A DNA stretch of 64,000 nucleotides, from positions 1 to 64,000 of the forward strand of contig JBJXHC010000075.1 in NCBI GenBank assembly GCA_046160825.1, given 5' to 3'. The translations under genes were made by a program, and so were the position numbers. This DNA comes from JBJXHC01 sp046160825 (GTDB lineage Bacteria > Bacteroidota > Ignavibacteria > UBA10030 > UBA6906). Shown here one piece after another: positions 40,495 to 50,388 of the stretch (position 1 is its first letter; every line of letters starts with the position of its first letter). Below the pieces are notes generated by a model. That model was not told where the DNA came from. It worked only from the letters and a program-made list of their open reading frames with translations, and did not search any database.

Positions 40495-41679
40495 TCAGAT
40501 GGCCCGGAGGATGGCAAACTTCAGATAGTGTGTCTCGGGCACACGCGGGAGTATGGGATGATCGGGGGCTGCGCCTCGCCAATCAAGCACTTGGATATGT
40601 CGGTCAACACGCTGAGCGGATTCTGCAAGGATGTCGAGAAAAACCCCGGGTTCAATATGATGAGAACACGAAGCGGTAATCAGAATGCCACCCGGTCGGG
40701 TAACGCACAGTGCTTTCATATGAAGTTCCCGGTACCCTTTTCTTGCTGCTTGAACATTCTTCCTGTTCTTGGTAAATGATGGGGGATCAAGAACGACGAC
40801 GTCAAACGTCGCGCCGTGATTCTGCAATTCTTCAAGCTTTTGGAATACATCCGCTTGCTCAAATCGGATGGTTCGCAATTCGTTCAAGGAGGCGTTGTGG
40901 GATGCCTTCTGTATCGCCTCTTCTGAAATGTCTATTCCCACCACTTCTGTTGCACCCGCCGCCGCGGCATTTAATCCGAAGCCTCCGTAGTTACAGAAGC
41001 AGTCGAGCACTCTCGCTCCCTTGCTGAACCGCCGTATGGCAAACCTGTTCTCCCGCTGGTCCAGAAAGAAACCGGTCTTCTGCCCTTTCAGCACGTCCAC
41101 CGTGTACCGGAGACCATGCTCAACGATTTCTGTTGTGTAAACCTCTCCGCGCAGTATGCGATTTTGCAGCGGCAGGGTTTCAAGGGTTCGCAGTGGAGAC
41201 TCACCTCGTTCAATAATAGCTATTGGATGAAACAGTGCTTCCAATACGTCACACACAATCGGCAAGCGGGAGTCCATTCCGTATGAAAGAGCCTGTACGG
41301 CGAAAATGTCATTGAACCGGTCAATCACCAATCCGGGAAGGAAGTCACTCTCTCCGTGGACGAGCCTGTATGCCGTGCTGTCAGGATAGAGTGTCTGGCG
41401 TAACCGGAGCGCGTCGGTGATACGCTGTGTAAAAAATACATCGTCCACCGTTACAACGTTTGAGGACAGCATCCGTACGGCGATGAGAGAGTGCGGGTTG
41501 TACAAGCCGGTACCGAGTGATTCTCTCCGAGATGAAAGTACCTCCACGACATCACCAATGACTGGTGTACCACGTGTTTCGACGATTTCATTGCTGAACA
41601 CCCACGGATGTCCCTCCGTGATGCGATGCTCTTCATTTCTTCTGAGTACGATGTGTTTGTCAAGTGAAGGTGTTTTCAT
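40495..41679 (-). CDS. rlmI: 23S rRNA (cytosine-C5)-methyltransferase RlmI-like, with N-terminal PUA domain
   Basis: This 394-residue protein has an N-terminal PUA domain (about 8-75, with HPWVFSNEIVETRG and GDVVEVLSSRRESLGTGLYNPHS). A linker domain follows, then a Rossmann methyltransferase containing KTGFFLDQRENR, RVLDCFCNYGGFGLNAAAAGA (motif I), FDVVVLDPPSF (motif IV) and TASCSHHI. This layout matches RlmI, which makes m5C1962 in 23S rRNA. A related family member with another rRNA target cannot be excluded. It is divergent from the membrane protein gene at 41819. Confidence 0.88.
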   Translation of the reverse strand: MKTPSLDKHIVLRRNEEHRITEGHPWVFSNEIVETRGTPVIGDVVEVLSSRRESLGTGLYNPHSLIAVRMLSSNVVTVDDVFFTQRITDALRLRQTLYPDSTAYRLVHGESDFLPGLVIDRFNDIFAVQALSYGMDSRLPIVCDVLEALFHPIAIIERGESPLRTLETLPLQNRILRGEVYTTEIVEHGLRYTVDVLKGQKTGFFLDQRENRFAIRRFSKGARVLDCFCNYGGFGLNAAAAGATEVVGIDISEEAIQKASHNASLNELRTIRFEQADVFQKLEELQNHGATFDVVVLDPPSFTKNRKNVQAARKGYRELHMKALCVTRPGGILITASCSHHIEPGVFLDILAESAQRVDRHIQVLDWRGAAPDHPILPRVPETHYLKFAILRAI

Positions 41680-41818
41680 GGCGGCATCAAGGTATCAAGT
41701 TCAAGTCCGAATTGCAAGGTGAGCGTTCGTTGATATTCGCGACGATATTGGTTATATTTTTCATCATCTTCATGCGAAAGAACCCAATCACACCTTCACT
41801 GATCTTTCCGGGTCGCCT

Positions 41819-43126
41819 GTGAACGACGAGCACGATGACCTCTTCCGGAAGATTACGAGGTTTGCCCTGCCGGCGATTATCCTTGTCTTCTATTTGACAG
41901 CGACGTTGCATTTCGGAAACACACCCGACTCTACGTATACTGAAATCCTGCGTATTGAGCATCGCGTGATGCACAGCGATGGCACCACACCTGGTGTCCC
42001 GTGGACATTACTGATCGGCCTGGGTGAACGGCTCCATCTCGATCCCCTTCTGGTCGCCAAGGTCTTGAGCTTGTTTTTCTCCTGCGTCGTTATCATGTTT
42101 GGGTTTCTTGTTGCGCAACAGATTCTTATGGATCGTTTGCTGGGATTCTCCGCGGCTCTGTTGGTTGCTGTACAACCCTGGTTGTTGCAGCTTGCCGGCT
42201 CAGGAAGCTCCATGCCGCTGGCGGCAGCACTCACACTTGCGACGCTGTTCTTCATGCTTCGTAACGAGTATCTCCTTGCAGCGGTTTTTGCCGGGGTCTG
42301 CGGACTGTCTCACTGGCAGGGAGCCGTTCTTCTTTTGTTTGTTGCTGCTGATGCGCTTGTCAATTCTCTTTCTGTCCGCAGAGGAATCAAAGTCGCGGCG
42401 AGTGTGTTGATGATTGGCGTGGCCACATGGCTCCCCTGGATTTTGTACGCATCGACGATGGGTGACGGAGGACTCGTCCCGATTGTCATTCCAGTGGAGC
42501 AACTGCAACCACCTTCGCTTCCGGTTGCGATAGTGCTGGCTTTGGCGTGTCTCCTAATTCTCGTGGCATCAATTCTTGGATTGCGCGCGGGGAGTGAACT
42601 CCGACCGCTGTTTCGTATGCATGCCGTGCCGTTCGCATTGCTTGTGTGGCTGGCAGTGGCCGGTTTCCAGGACTGGACCTTCGCGATAGCTGGCCTGCTG
42701 ATGTTGTTTGCGTATGCGATGCTTGCCGTAAGGGTGCTGTTGATGATAACAAATAGAGAACGAACTCTCTATGCAACAAGCTTTGTTCTTGTCGGGTTGA
42801 TACTCGCGACGAGCCAATGGGATTTCCATTCAAGAATTGTCCCTTCAATGCATGCAGAGACCATCCAAGCGCAAGAGTTGGTTGCAATAGCATATTGGAT
42901 CCGTTCGCATGCCAGCGATTCGACTGTGGTCGCTTCGGAGCGTGCTCCAATTCTTGCTTACTATTCAGGTAAAGATATTCTCTTGGAGAATAATGGCGTC
43001 GCGGAGCTGATTGTCGCATCCTCAGCACCAAGCACTGAATACAGAATGATATTTGATCCGGGGGCAGAACACCCCGGACAGTTCATCGGTGCAACGACTC
43101 ACTGGAAGATGTGGAGGAAAATATGA
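41819..43126 (+). CDS. Multi-pass membrane protein, GT-C glycosyltransferase-like
   Basis: This 435-residue protein has about ten hydrophobic segments. An early periplasmic loop contains DSTYTEILRIEHRVMHSDG after the first helix, and a final soluble tail of about 80 residues contains AIAYWIRSHASDSTVVASE. The layout, with acidic residues in the first external loop, resembles dolichol/undecaprenyl-sugar dependent GT-C enzymes of the ArnT/PMT type. Sequence identity to a known family is not evident by eye. GTG 41819 is the only reasonable start in frame. Its stop overlaps the start of the next gene (ATGA), so the two are coupled. Confidence 0.55.
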   Translation: MNDEHDDLFRKITRFALPAIILVFYLTATLHFGNTPDSTYTEILRIEHRVMHSDGTTPGVPWTLLIGLGERLHLDPLLVAKVLSLFFSCVVIMFGFLVAQQILMDRLLGFSAALLVAVQPWLLQLAGSGSSMPLAAALTLATLFFMLRNEYLLAAVFAGVCGLSHWQGAVLLLFVAADALVNSLSVRRGIKVAASVLMIGVATWLPWILYASTMGDGGLVPIVIPVEQLQPPSLPVAIVLALACLLILVASILGLRAGSELRPLFRMHAVPFALLVWLAVAGFQDWTFAIAGLLMLFAYAMLAVRVLLMITNRERTLYATSFVLVGLILATSQWDFHSRIVPSMHAETIQAQELVAIAYWIRSHASDSTVVASERAPILAYYSGKDILLENNGVAELIVASSAPSTEYRMIFDPGAEHPGQFIGATTHWKMWRKI

Positions 43127-44448
43127 AGAGCAGGGTGGCTTCCATAGCCGGAGTGTTTGTGATCGCGGTGTGCATGCAGACCTCTTTGGGAGGAAGTCCC
43201 GGTAGTGGCAAAGATATTGTCCTCCGGGGTGTGAGTGTGTACGGATTGAACAGTGAGGATGTTTTTCCCGTCGTCGTACGCGATACTTTGTACACGAAGG
43301 GAAAGCCGCGTTTTACATCGGGATACATCACCATTCAATTCGATGTCCTCGCGGCTGATCCGCCACCGCTCAAGATCCGGTTCCTCCACTGCACGCGCGA
43401 TTGGCTTCCGGAAGACAATCTTCTCATTCAGGACGATATGTATAACACATCGTTCTATCTTGAATACAAGCCGGCATCTAACGGTGTACAGCACTACGCA
43501 TATCGTTACACGAACCGTTTCCCTGACGAAAAGGGTGTGGTCAAGTTCAATTATTCCGGGAATTGGATTTTCCGCATCATGGATAAGGATGAGGCCACGG
43601 TGTATGCCGAGGGAAGGTTCGTCGTTGTGGATAACATTTCGCCTACACTCGTCACGGTAACGAACGATTTCATGACGGACAGGTCTTCCCCCTTTAATCA
43701 AATTCAGAAGGTTACGGTTGGAATAAAACTGCCGGACGAGATTGATGGATACAACTACACCATGGTCGATATATATCAAAACCGTCGTCTCTTCAATCCA
43801 TACCGGATTGATGCGCAGGACAGGGATCCATATACTGTTGTCGAAGGATACAACTCCGGCACACGGAGGTTCTCCATTTCCAGCATTCATCCGGGAAATG
43901 AGTACCGTGTTCTCAATGTGAGCAATGCAAACCGGTTTCCCAACAAGGCGGTTGTTCGTTCACTGGAGGGAGTGGACTTGCCGCGCCTGTACTGGCAGGG
44001 GGAACCGGATAACAATGGGGGAGCGCACCTCAACAAGTTCACCGGTATAAACTCCGACTACCTTGACGTTCTGTTTCGCCTGGATCCGGCAGGCCAACGG
44101 GAGAAGTTGACAAGGGGCGAGCGAAGAGTGTATCTCGTCGCGTCATTCAATGAGTGGTGGCCCTTGCAAGAAGATACATTGATGTATGATCCCACGGAGC
44201 GGATCTACACCGCGCGCCGATTGCTGCGACGTGGTGTGTACGACTATCAATATGTTACAGGAAGTTGGGATGAGCGGCAATGGAGTGTTGTTGAACAGGA
44301 TTGGCTGGAACTGGAGGGGAATGATTGGAGAACGACAAATACGTACACGGCGTTTGTTTATTACAACGACGTGCGGTTTGGCGGAATCGATCGTATTGTA
44401 GGCTTTGGTGTCGGGCAGAGTGATAGCGCGGTTCCTGGATCGAGATAA
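43123..44448 (+). CDS. DUF5103 protein, type IX secretion system plug-like
   Basis: This 441-residue protein has a signal peptide (VASIAGVFVIAVCMQTSLG), then a beta-rich body containing ITIQFDVLAADPPPLKIRFLHCTRDWLPED, YNTSFYLEYKPASNGVQHYAYRYTNRFP and, near the C-terminus, FNEWWPLQEDTLMYDPTERIYTARRLLRRGVYDYQYV. These are features of the DUF5103 family, renamed type IX secretion plug, which caps the SprA/Sov translocon in Bacteroidota. It supports assignment to the FCB group. No other T9SS gene is in the window. ATG 43123 has GGAGG five bases upstream and overlaps the preceding stop. Confidence 0.75.
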   Translation: MKSRVASIAGVFVIAVCMQTSLGGSPGSGKDIVLRGVSVYGLNSEDVFPVVVRDTLYTKGKPRFTSGYITIQFDVLAADPPPLKIRFLHCTRDWLPEDNLLIQDDMYNTSFYLEYKPASNGVQHYAYRYTNRFPDEKGVVKFNYSGNWIFRIMDKDEATVYAEGRFVVVDNISPTLVTVTNDFMTDRSSPFNQIQKVTVGIKLPDEIDGYNYTMVDIYQNRRLFNPYRIDAQDRDPYTVVEGYNSGTRRFSISSIHPGNEYRVLNVSNANRFPNKAVVRSLEGVDLPRLYWQGEPDNNGGAHLNKFTGINSDYLDVLFRLDPAGQREKLTRGERRVYLVASFNEWWPLQEDTLMYDPTERIYTARRLLRRGVYDYQYVTGSWDERQWSVVEQDWLELEGNDWRTTNTYTAFVYYNDVRFGGIDRIVGFGVGQSDSAVPGSR

Positions 44449-44462
44449 TATTGGAGTGCAGT

Positions 44463-45458
44463 ATGGATCGTACAGTCGTCGGTGTGCTTGGTGTGGGGCA
44501 TCTTGGATCGTTGCATGTGAAAATGCTTGCACAGATTCCGGAGGCGCAATTTGTCGGGGTGTTTGATGTGGATCAGGAGAAGGCGGGACGCGTTGCGGCA
44601 GAATACGGAACAAAGCTCTATCCCAGTGCAGAGACTTTGTTTCAGGACGTACAGGCGGTAACGGTTGCTACAACCACGACGACACATTTTGAGACGGTCC
44701 GGACGGCACTGGAACGTGGCAAGCACGTCTTTGTGGAAAAACCGATTACTGATACCGTGAATCAGGCAGAGCAACTGTGTACGCTCGCCCGTCAAAAGAA
44801 GCTGACGTTGCAAGTGGGGCACATCGAACGGTTCAATGCTGCGATTCTTGCCCTGGAAAAATATGATATCAATCCGATGTTCGTCGAGTCGCACAGGTTG
44901 GCGCAGTTCAACCCGCGCGGTACCGATGTGGCGGTTGTGCTGGACCTGATGATACACGATATTGACATTATCCTCAGTTTTGTCCGGTCTCCTGTCGCGC
45001 GCATTGATGCCAATGGCGTGGCCGTGGTATCAGACAGTGTTGACATCGCAAACGCCCGCATTCAGTTCGAGAATGGCTGCGTTGCGAATGTCACTGCGTC
45101 ACGCATCTCGCAAAAGAAAATGAGAAAGATGCGTCTCTTCCAAAAAAATGAATACATCTCAATTGATTTTTCTGAAGGACTGGCGGAGGTGTTTCGTTTG
45201 TTGAAGGAAGATGATCCCACCGTGCCGGGAACAATGATGCTTGGCGAACTTGGTTCCGGGAAACACAAACGGAAGATTGTCTATGAGCAGCCGGAAGTCA
45301 AGGAAGTCAACGCATTGAAGCATGAGCTTGAGTTGTTCCTCCAGTGTGTGCGGACGGGAGCCACACCCCTCGTGTCCGGCGAAGATGGCAAACGTGCCTT
45401 GGAAGTGGCCGATAACATCATGAAGAAAATCAGTCAACATATTATGCAGATGTCATGA
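44463..45458 (+). CDS. Gfo/Idh/MocA-family NAD-dependent oxidoreductase
   Basis: This 331-residue protein has an N-terminal Rossmann domain with VGVLGVGHLGSLHVKML (dinucleotide motif) and the family hallmark VFVEKPIT at about 93-100. The catalytic-domain segment QVGHIERFNAAI and VVLDLMIHDIDIIL follow. The HIERFN pattern is close to UDP-N-acetylglucosamine 3-dehydrogenases (GnnA type), which begin synthesis of the diamino sugar of some lipid A species. That substrate call is tentative. ATG 44463 has GGAG six bases upstream. It overlaps the next gene by four bases. Confidence 0.8.
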   Translation: MDRTVVGVLGVGHLGSLHVKMLAQIPEAQFVGVFDVDQEKAGRVAAEYGTKLYPSAETLFQDVQAVTVATTTTTHFETVRTALERGKHVFVEKPITDTVNQAEQLCTLARQKKLTLQVGHIERFNAAILALEKYDINPMFVESHRLAQFNPRGTDVAVVLDLMIHDIDIILSFVRSPVARIDANGVAVVSDSVDIANARIQFENGCVANVTASRISQKKMRKMRLFQKNEYISIDFSEGLAEVFRLLKEDDPTVPGTMMLGELGSGKHKRKIVYEQPEVKEVNALKHELELFLQCVRTGATPLVSGEDGKRALEVADNIMKKISQHIMQMS

Positions 45459-46873
45459 ACGAGGCGTTCGACCATATTTCTCTGAACAATCATCTCCTCG
45501 ACCGGATTGGTGCGATTGCCGACAAGGAGAATATCCGGATCTTCGTTGTCGGCGGATACGTGCGCGACACGTTACTCGGGTTGGAGGATAAGGACATTGA
45601 TATTCTCGTCCTTGGTGACGGGGTGATGTTTGCACGTACAGTTGCGCGTGTTCTTGGTGTGCACACCGTTGTTGTCCATGAAAAATTCGGGACGGCAATG
45701 GTTCCCATAGAAGGAGGGAAGGTGGAGTTTGTCGGTGCGAGAAAGGAGCAGTACGGTCCTGAATCACGCAACCCGCAGGTACAGGTTGGAACACTTGAAG
45801 AGGACCTCGCACGTCGTGATTTTACCGTGAATGCTCTCGCGGCCTCTTTGAATAAAGACACGTACGGTCGTCTGCACGATCCCTTCAACGGCCGTCAGGA
45901 TTTGCGTGATGGCATTCTGCGAACACCGTTGGATCCGGTGACGACATTCGAGGACGACCCGTTGCGTATTATGCGTGCGATACGGTTCGCGTCACAACTG
46001 CAATTCACCATTGAAGGGAGAGCACTCGACGCAATTCATACGATGCGGGAACGGCTCTCCATCATCTCTCAGGAACGCATCTCCGACGAGTTGATGAAAA
46101 TCCTCCGTTCCCCGAAGCCTTCCGTTGGTCTTCGACTGATGTTTGACGCTGGCGTGATGCAGATTGTTTTCCCTGAAATTGCACAGATGGCAGGCGTGGA
46201 TCAACGGAAGGATCATCATCATAAGGACGTGTTTCTTCATACCTGCATTGTTGTCGACAACATTGCCCAAACTACGGACAATGTTTGGTTGCGTTTTGTT
46301 GCCCTGGTGCATGATATCGCCAAGCCGCGTACCAAAGCATTCAAGGAGGGTATCGGCTGGACGTTTCATGGACATGAGGAACTCGGCGCACGAATGATGA
46401 AATCCATTTTCCGGAAACTCAAGTTCCCCACGGAACATCTACCCTACGTCGAAAAGCTCGTCCGTCTCCATCTCCGCCCGATGGTGTTGGTTGATGAAAT
46501 CGTGACCGACTCTGCCGTGCGCAGACTTGTTTTTGAGACCGGCGATGACATCGATGACCTGATGAAATTGTGCCGGGCAGACATCACCTCCAAAAACCCA
46601 CGTCTTGTGGAACGGTATCTCCGCAACTATGACGTAGTAATGCAGAAAATCGTTGAAGTGGAGGAGAAGGATAAACTCCGCAATTGGCAACCCCCCGTCA
46701 AGGGTGAAGAAATCATGGCTGTGTGTGGACTCGCCCCCGGGAAGATGGTGGGGGTGCTGAAAACGGCTATAGAAGAGGCGGTACTTGAGGGGAAGATTCC
46801 CAATGAGCACGACGCGGCCTTGGAGTATCTATTACAAATAAAGGACGATGTCCTCTCAACATCCACGAAATAG
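45455..46873 (+). CDS. cca: tRNA nucleotidyltransferase / poly(A) polymerase-family protein with HD domain
   Basis: This 472-residue class II nucleotidyltransferase has FVVGGYVRDTLLG and KDIDILV (catalytic aspartates), DLARRDFTVNALA, DPFNGRQDLRDGILRTP and DPLRIMRAIRFASQL, the standard head and neck motifs of CCA-adding enzymes. An HD domain follows (DHHHKDVFLHTCIVVDN, FVALVHDIAKP, HGHEELGA), giving possible phosphohydrolase activity as in some bacterial CCA proteins. It would add or repair the CCA end of tRNAs. A poly(A) polymerase is less likely. Coupled to the oxidoreductase gene by an ATGA overlap. Confidence 0.9.
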   Translation: MNEAFDHISLNNHLLDRIGAIADKENIRIFVVGGYVRDTLLGLEDKDIDILVLGDGVMFARTVARVLGVHTVVVHEKFGTAMVPIEGGKVEFVGARKEQYGPESRNPQVQVGTLEEDLARRDFTVNALAASLNKDTYGRLHDPFNGRQDLRDGILRTPLDPVTTFEDDPLRIMRAIRFASQLQFTIEGRALDAIHTMRERLSIISQERISDELMKILRSPKPSVGLRLMFDAGVMQIVFPEIAQMAGVDQRKDHHHKDVFLHTCIVVDNIAQTTDNVWLRFVALVHDIAKPRTKAFKEGIGWTFHGHEELGARMMKSIFRKLKFPTEHLPYVEKLVRLHLRPMVLVDEIVTDSAVRRLVFETGDDIDDLMKLCRADITSKNPRLVERYLRNYDVVMQKIVEVEEKDKLRNWQPPVKGEEIMAVCGLAPGKMVGVLKTAIEEAVLEGKIPNEHDAALEYLLQIKDDVLSTSTK

Positions 46874-46982
46874 CCGGGTTCAATATTGAAACTTTTGCTT
46901 CTGTTGTCACGTCTAATCTGTTAATACAACAGTAGGATGACGGTCATTTCCTTCCGAAAACCCCAATAACATGGAGCCATAC

Positions 46983-48344
46983 ATGAGGTCTTTCACGAAA
47001 TCAGGCAGTTCTCTTCTTGCGGGACTGCTGATGACTACGACTCTTGCAACTGCCCAGCCCAAAACCCTCACATTGGAGCAAGCGAAGCAGACGGCATTGG
47101 AACGTAATCTAAACGTTGTTCAGGCACAGAACAGTGTGGAGTCGGCGCAGGCGAGGGCACTTGCAGCCCGCGGCGAGTACCTTCCGTCCGTGTCTGCATC
47201 CGCCAATTGGAACCGATACCAGAACGACAGTCCCGGCGCTTCTTCAATTGTGCTCGACAACGGGCAGATTATTCCGGGGTCATCGGGGTTCAGTGTGAAT
47301 AATTCTTTCTCAACGGGTGTCAATCTCAATTACACCATCTTCGATGGTTTTCGTCGTGAGGGTAATGTCGGGGCAGCGACCTCAAGTGCAGTCGCATCCG
47401 AGTACACATCGGCGCGGGCACGGCAGTCAGTAGTATATCAGACTGAATCGGCATACGTCACGGTTCTTCGGAATGAACAGCTCGTCAAAGTGAGCGAAGA
47501 GAATCTCAAACGCGATCGCAGGCAGCTTGAGCGCATTACAGAGGCGAACCGTGTCGGGGCCTTGTCGCTTGCCGATGTCTACCGGCAGCAATCGCAGGTG
47601 GCGGAGGATGAACTGGATTTGATCCGTACACAGAATGAATACGACAAATCCAAGGCGGACTTTGTCTCGCTCATCGGACTCGATGCGTTTGAGGAATTCC
47701 AGTTCAGCGACCCTGAACTCAATGCCCAGCTCGCTACACTCGAAACTGCAACGCCGGAACAACAGACCGCGGGCTTGAACGAATTGACACAGCGGGCTAT
47801 TGCTGCCCGACCTGACTACTTGAGCGCGCAACAAAACTATGAAGCAACTGAGTCCGGTGTTTCCTCCGCGCGGGCGGGCTATCTGCCGACGATCGGGGCT
47901 TCTGCGGGATATTCTCTCTCCAACAGAGAGCTGTCAAGAATTTCAGACAATAAGTCGTTGAATTGGGGAATCGGGATACGCTGGACACTCTTTGATGGAT
48001 TTGCTACGAACCAGTCTCTGCAGTCTGCCATTGTCGAACGCCGTAACGCAGAGGTCTCAGTGCAGCAAGCCCAGCGTGATATTAATGTCCAGATAAAGAA
48101 AGCGTTGCTTGATCTTGAAGCTGCGCGCAAGGCGGTTGATGTCAGCAAAAAAGGCTTACGTTCGGCTCAGGAAGATCTGAAGATCGCCGAAGAGCGGTAT
48201 AATCTCGGAGCCGGCACGTTACTCGATCTCCTGACCGCCAGTGCAGGGTATGTCAGTGCACAGGCAAATAAAGTCAATGCAGCATATGGATATATTATCG
48301 CTCAGCGGAATCTCGAGTACACAATCGGCGACCGCTCGTACTAG
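46983..48344 (+). CDS. TolC-family outer-membrane efflux protein
   Basis: This 453-residue protein has a signal peptide (SGSSLLAGLLMTTTLATAQ), then two internally repeated helical-hairpin units typical of outer membrane efflux proteins: LTLEQAKQTALERNLNVVQAQNSVESAQARALAARGEYLPSV at the start and RAIAARPDYLSAQQNYEATESGVSSARAGYLPTI in the middle. Each is followed by barrel strands (NLNYTIFDGF; GIRWTLFDGF). It forms the outer-membrane duct for the MacA/MacB-like pump encoded next. ATG 46983 is chosen for GGAG six bases upstream. Confidence 0.93.
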   Translation: MRSFTKSGSSLLAGLLMTTTLATAQPKTLTLEQAKQTALERNLNVVQAQNSVESAQARALAARGEYLPSVSASANWNRYQNDSPGASSIVLDNGQIIPGSSGFSVNNSFSTGVNLNYTIFDGFRREGNVGAATSSAVASEYTSARARQSVVYQTESAYVTVLRNEQLVKVSEENLKRDRRQLERITEANRVGALSLADVYRQQSQVAEDELDLIRTQNEYDKSKADFVSLIGLDAFEEFQFSDPELNAQLATLETATPEQQTAGLNELTQRAIAARPDYLSAQQNYEATESGVSSARAGYLPTIGASAGYSLSNRELSRISDNKSLNWGIGIRWTLFDGFATNQSLQSAIVERRNAEVSVQQAQRDINVQIKKALLDLEAARKAVDVSKKGLRSAQEDLKIAEERYNLGAGTLLDLLTASAGYVSAQANKVNAAYGYIIAQRNLEYTIGDRSY

Positions 48345-48377
48345 AACGTATTCACTTCACGAAAGGAGTGCTTGATA

Positions 48378-49640
48378 ATGTCAGGCAAGAAATCAAAGAA
48401 AAAACTCATCATCTTCTCCTCTCTCGGAGTTGTTGTAATCGTCCTCGCTTTGGTGCTGTTCCTCGGGAGCAAGAAGGAGACGGTGGTGGAAATTCAGGTG
48501 GAAAAGGTGAAGCGCCACACGATCACGCAAATCGTGACGGCGACAGGAAAGATTCAACCGGAAGTCCAAGTGAAGATCTCTCCGGAAGTCAGCGGTGAGA
48601 TCGTCGCTCTGCCCGTGAAGGAAGGGCAAAAGGTAAAGAAGGGTGATCTGCTTATGAAGATCAAACCTGATACGTATGTTGCACAGCGTGATCAGTTTTC
48701 TGCCGGATTGCTTTCGGCGAAGGCTGCTCTGAGTCGGACAGAACCGGAATTCAAGCGCTTCGAGGAATTATATAAGAAGAATCTTGTGTCCGAATCGGAA
48801 TATGACCAGGCAAAGGCGTCCTTTGAGTCCAGCAAGGCACAGTATGCCCAGGCAAAAGCGTCGCTTGATCAGGCCGAGGAGAGTTTGAAGAAAACCACCG
48901 TATTTGCTCCGATGGACGGAACGGTGAGCCAATTGAACTCCGAGCTTGGTGAGCGTGTGCTTGGCACGCAGCAGTTTCAGGGGACAGACGTGATGACCGT
49001 TGCCGACCTTTCGCGCATGGAAGCGCGGGTGGACGTGAGTGAAACAGATGTTGTCTTGCTTTCCGTTGGAGACACTGCACGCATCTCTGTTGATGCGATG
49101 CCTGACCGGAAGATCAATGCAATCATTTATGAGATTGCAAACACGGCAAACACCCGCGGTCTGGGTACGCAGGAAGAGGTCACCAATTTTGAAGTGAAGA
49201 TGCGTATCGTCGACAAGGGGATAACCTTGCGCCCCGGTATGTCCATGACTGCTGATATCGAAACCGAAACGAAACAGAACGTACTGGCTGTGCCGATTCA
49301 AAGTGTCACCACGCGTGCCCCGAAGATGGAGCAAAAGGATGGTGAGACGGACGGCCAGCAGGGCGAGTTTGTGATGAATGGCGGCGGTCCGGGAGCGAAC
49401 GGCGCTATGAAGCCCAATGAAGTCATCTTTGTTGTGGAAAATGGTGCCGTGAAGACCATGACGGTGAAGCGCGGGATCAGCAACTCATCGCACGTTGAGA
49501 TTCTTGAAGGGGTTGGCGAGGGAGTCGAAGTCGTTTCCGGCAGCTACAAGGCAATCAACCGTGAGCTTGAAGATGGAACGAAGGTTCGTGTCTCGGAGCC
49601 GAAAAATGAGAAGGGTCGTACACAGGGCGAGAACGCATAA
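48378..49640 (+). CDS. macA: MacA-like periplasmic adaptor (HlyD/RND membrane-fusion family)
   Basis: This 420-residue protein has an N-terminal membrane anchor (LIIFSSLGVVVIVLALVLFLG), a lipoyl-like half-motif (ISPEVSGEIVALPVKEGQKVKKGDLL), a long helical hairpin (about 90-165) and the second lipoyl half (TTVFAPMDGTVSQLNSELGERV). Beta-barrel and membrane-proximal domains follow (RMEARVDVSETDVVLLSVGD, LRPGMSMTADIETE). A Gly/Asn-rich insert after TTRAPKM (QGEFVMNGGGPGANGAM) is unusual but typical of variable adaptor tips. It links TolC-type ducts to the ABC pump. Confidence 0.92.
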   Translation: MSGKKSKKKLIIFSSLGVVVIVLALVLFLGSKKETVVEIQVEKVKRHTITQIVTATGKIQPEVQVKISPEVSGEIVALPVKEGQKVKKGDLLMKIKPDTYVAQRDQFSAGLLSAKAALSRTEPEFKRFEELYKKNLVSESEYDQAKASFESSKAQYAQAKASLDQAEESLKKTTVFAPMDGTVSQLNSELGERVLGTQQFQGTDVMTVADLSRMEARVDVSETDVVLLSVGDTARISVDAMPDRKINAIIYEIANTANTRGLGTQEEVTNFEVKMRIVDKGITLRPGMSMTADIETETKQNVLAVPIQSVTTRAPKMEQKDGETDGQQGEFVMNGGGPGANGAMKPNEVIFVVENGAVKTMTVKRGISNSSHVEILEGVGEGVEVVSGSYKAINRELEDGTKVRVSEPKNEKGRTQGENA

Positions 49641-49659
49641 CTCATAAAGAGGAAGAGCA

Positions 49660-50370
49660 ATGAACGTCATCGAACTGAAGAATATCGTCAAGACGTACGA
49701 CATGGGAGGAGCCGAGCAGGTACAGGCACTGCGTGGTGCCTCTCTGGCAATTGGCAAGAATGAGTACGTGGCGATTATGGGTCCGTCCGGATCCGGCAAA
49801 TCGACGCTCATGAATATCATCGGCTGCCTTGATACGCCAAGCTCGGGTCTCTATGAGTTCAACGGCATCAACGTCAGTGATATGGACGACAACGAACTGG
49901 CAAAGATCAGGAACAAGGAGATCGGATTCGTATTTCAGACATTCAATCTGCTCCCCCGTTCGGACGCACTGCATAACGTCGAGTTGCCGCTGATCTATGC
50001 AGGACTCGGTTCAGCCGAGCGCCGCCGCCGTGCTGAGGAAAAGCTTCAACACGTCGGCCTTGGTGATCGCGTTCATCATAAACCGAATGAGCTTTCCGGC
50101 GGTCAACGCCAACGTGTGGCTGTAGCGCGAGCTCTTGTCACCAATCCCTCGATCATTCTTGCCGATGAACCAACGGGAAATCTCGACTCAAAAACCGGCG
50201 AAGAAATTATGGGGTTGTTTGAAGAACTTCACCGCCAGGGAAACACGATCATTCTTGTGACTCATGAGGCCGATATAGCGGAACATGCGCACCGTACCAT
50301 CCGGTTGCGAGATGGTAAAATCGAGAGCGATGAGAAGGTTTTGAAAAGGAAAACTTATGCAATTGCATAA
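49660..50370 (+). CDS. ABC transporter ATP-binding protein, MacB/LolD type
   Basis: This 236-residue ATPase has Walker A GPSGSGKST, signature LSGGQRQRVAVARAL, Walker B IILADEPTGNLD, an H-loop (LVTHEADIAEHAHR), and the LPRSDALHNVELPLIYAG Q-loop region typical of the LolD/MacB branch. It powers the two FtsX-type permeases encoded next in an efflux mechanism that works as a mechanotransmitter. GAGGAAGAG before ATG is a strong ribosome-binding site. Confidence 0.95.
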   Translation: MNVIELKNIVKTYDMGGAEQVQALRGASLAIGKNEYVAIMGPSGSGKSTLMNIIGCLDTPSSGLYEFNGINVSDMDDNELAKIRNKEIGFVFQTFNLLPRSDALHNVELPLIYAGLGSAERRRRAEEKLQHVGLGDRVHHKPNELSGGQRQRVAVARALVTNPSIILADEPTGNLDSKTGEEIMGLFEELHRQGNTIILVTHEADIAEHAHRTIRLRDGKIESDEKVLKRKTYAIA

Positions 50371-50388
50371 CGTACGCGCGGAGGAAGC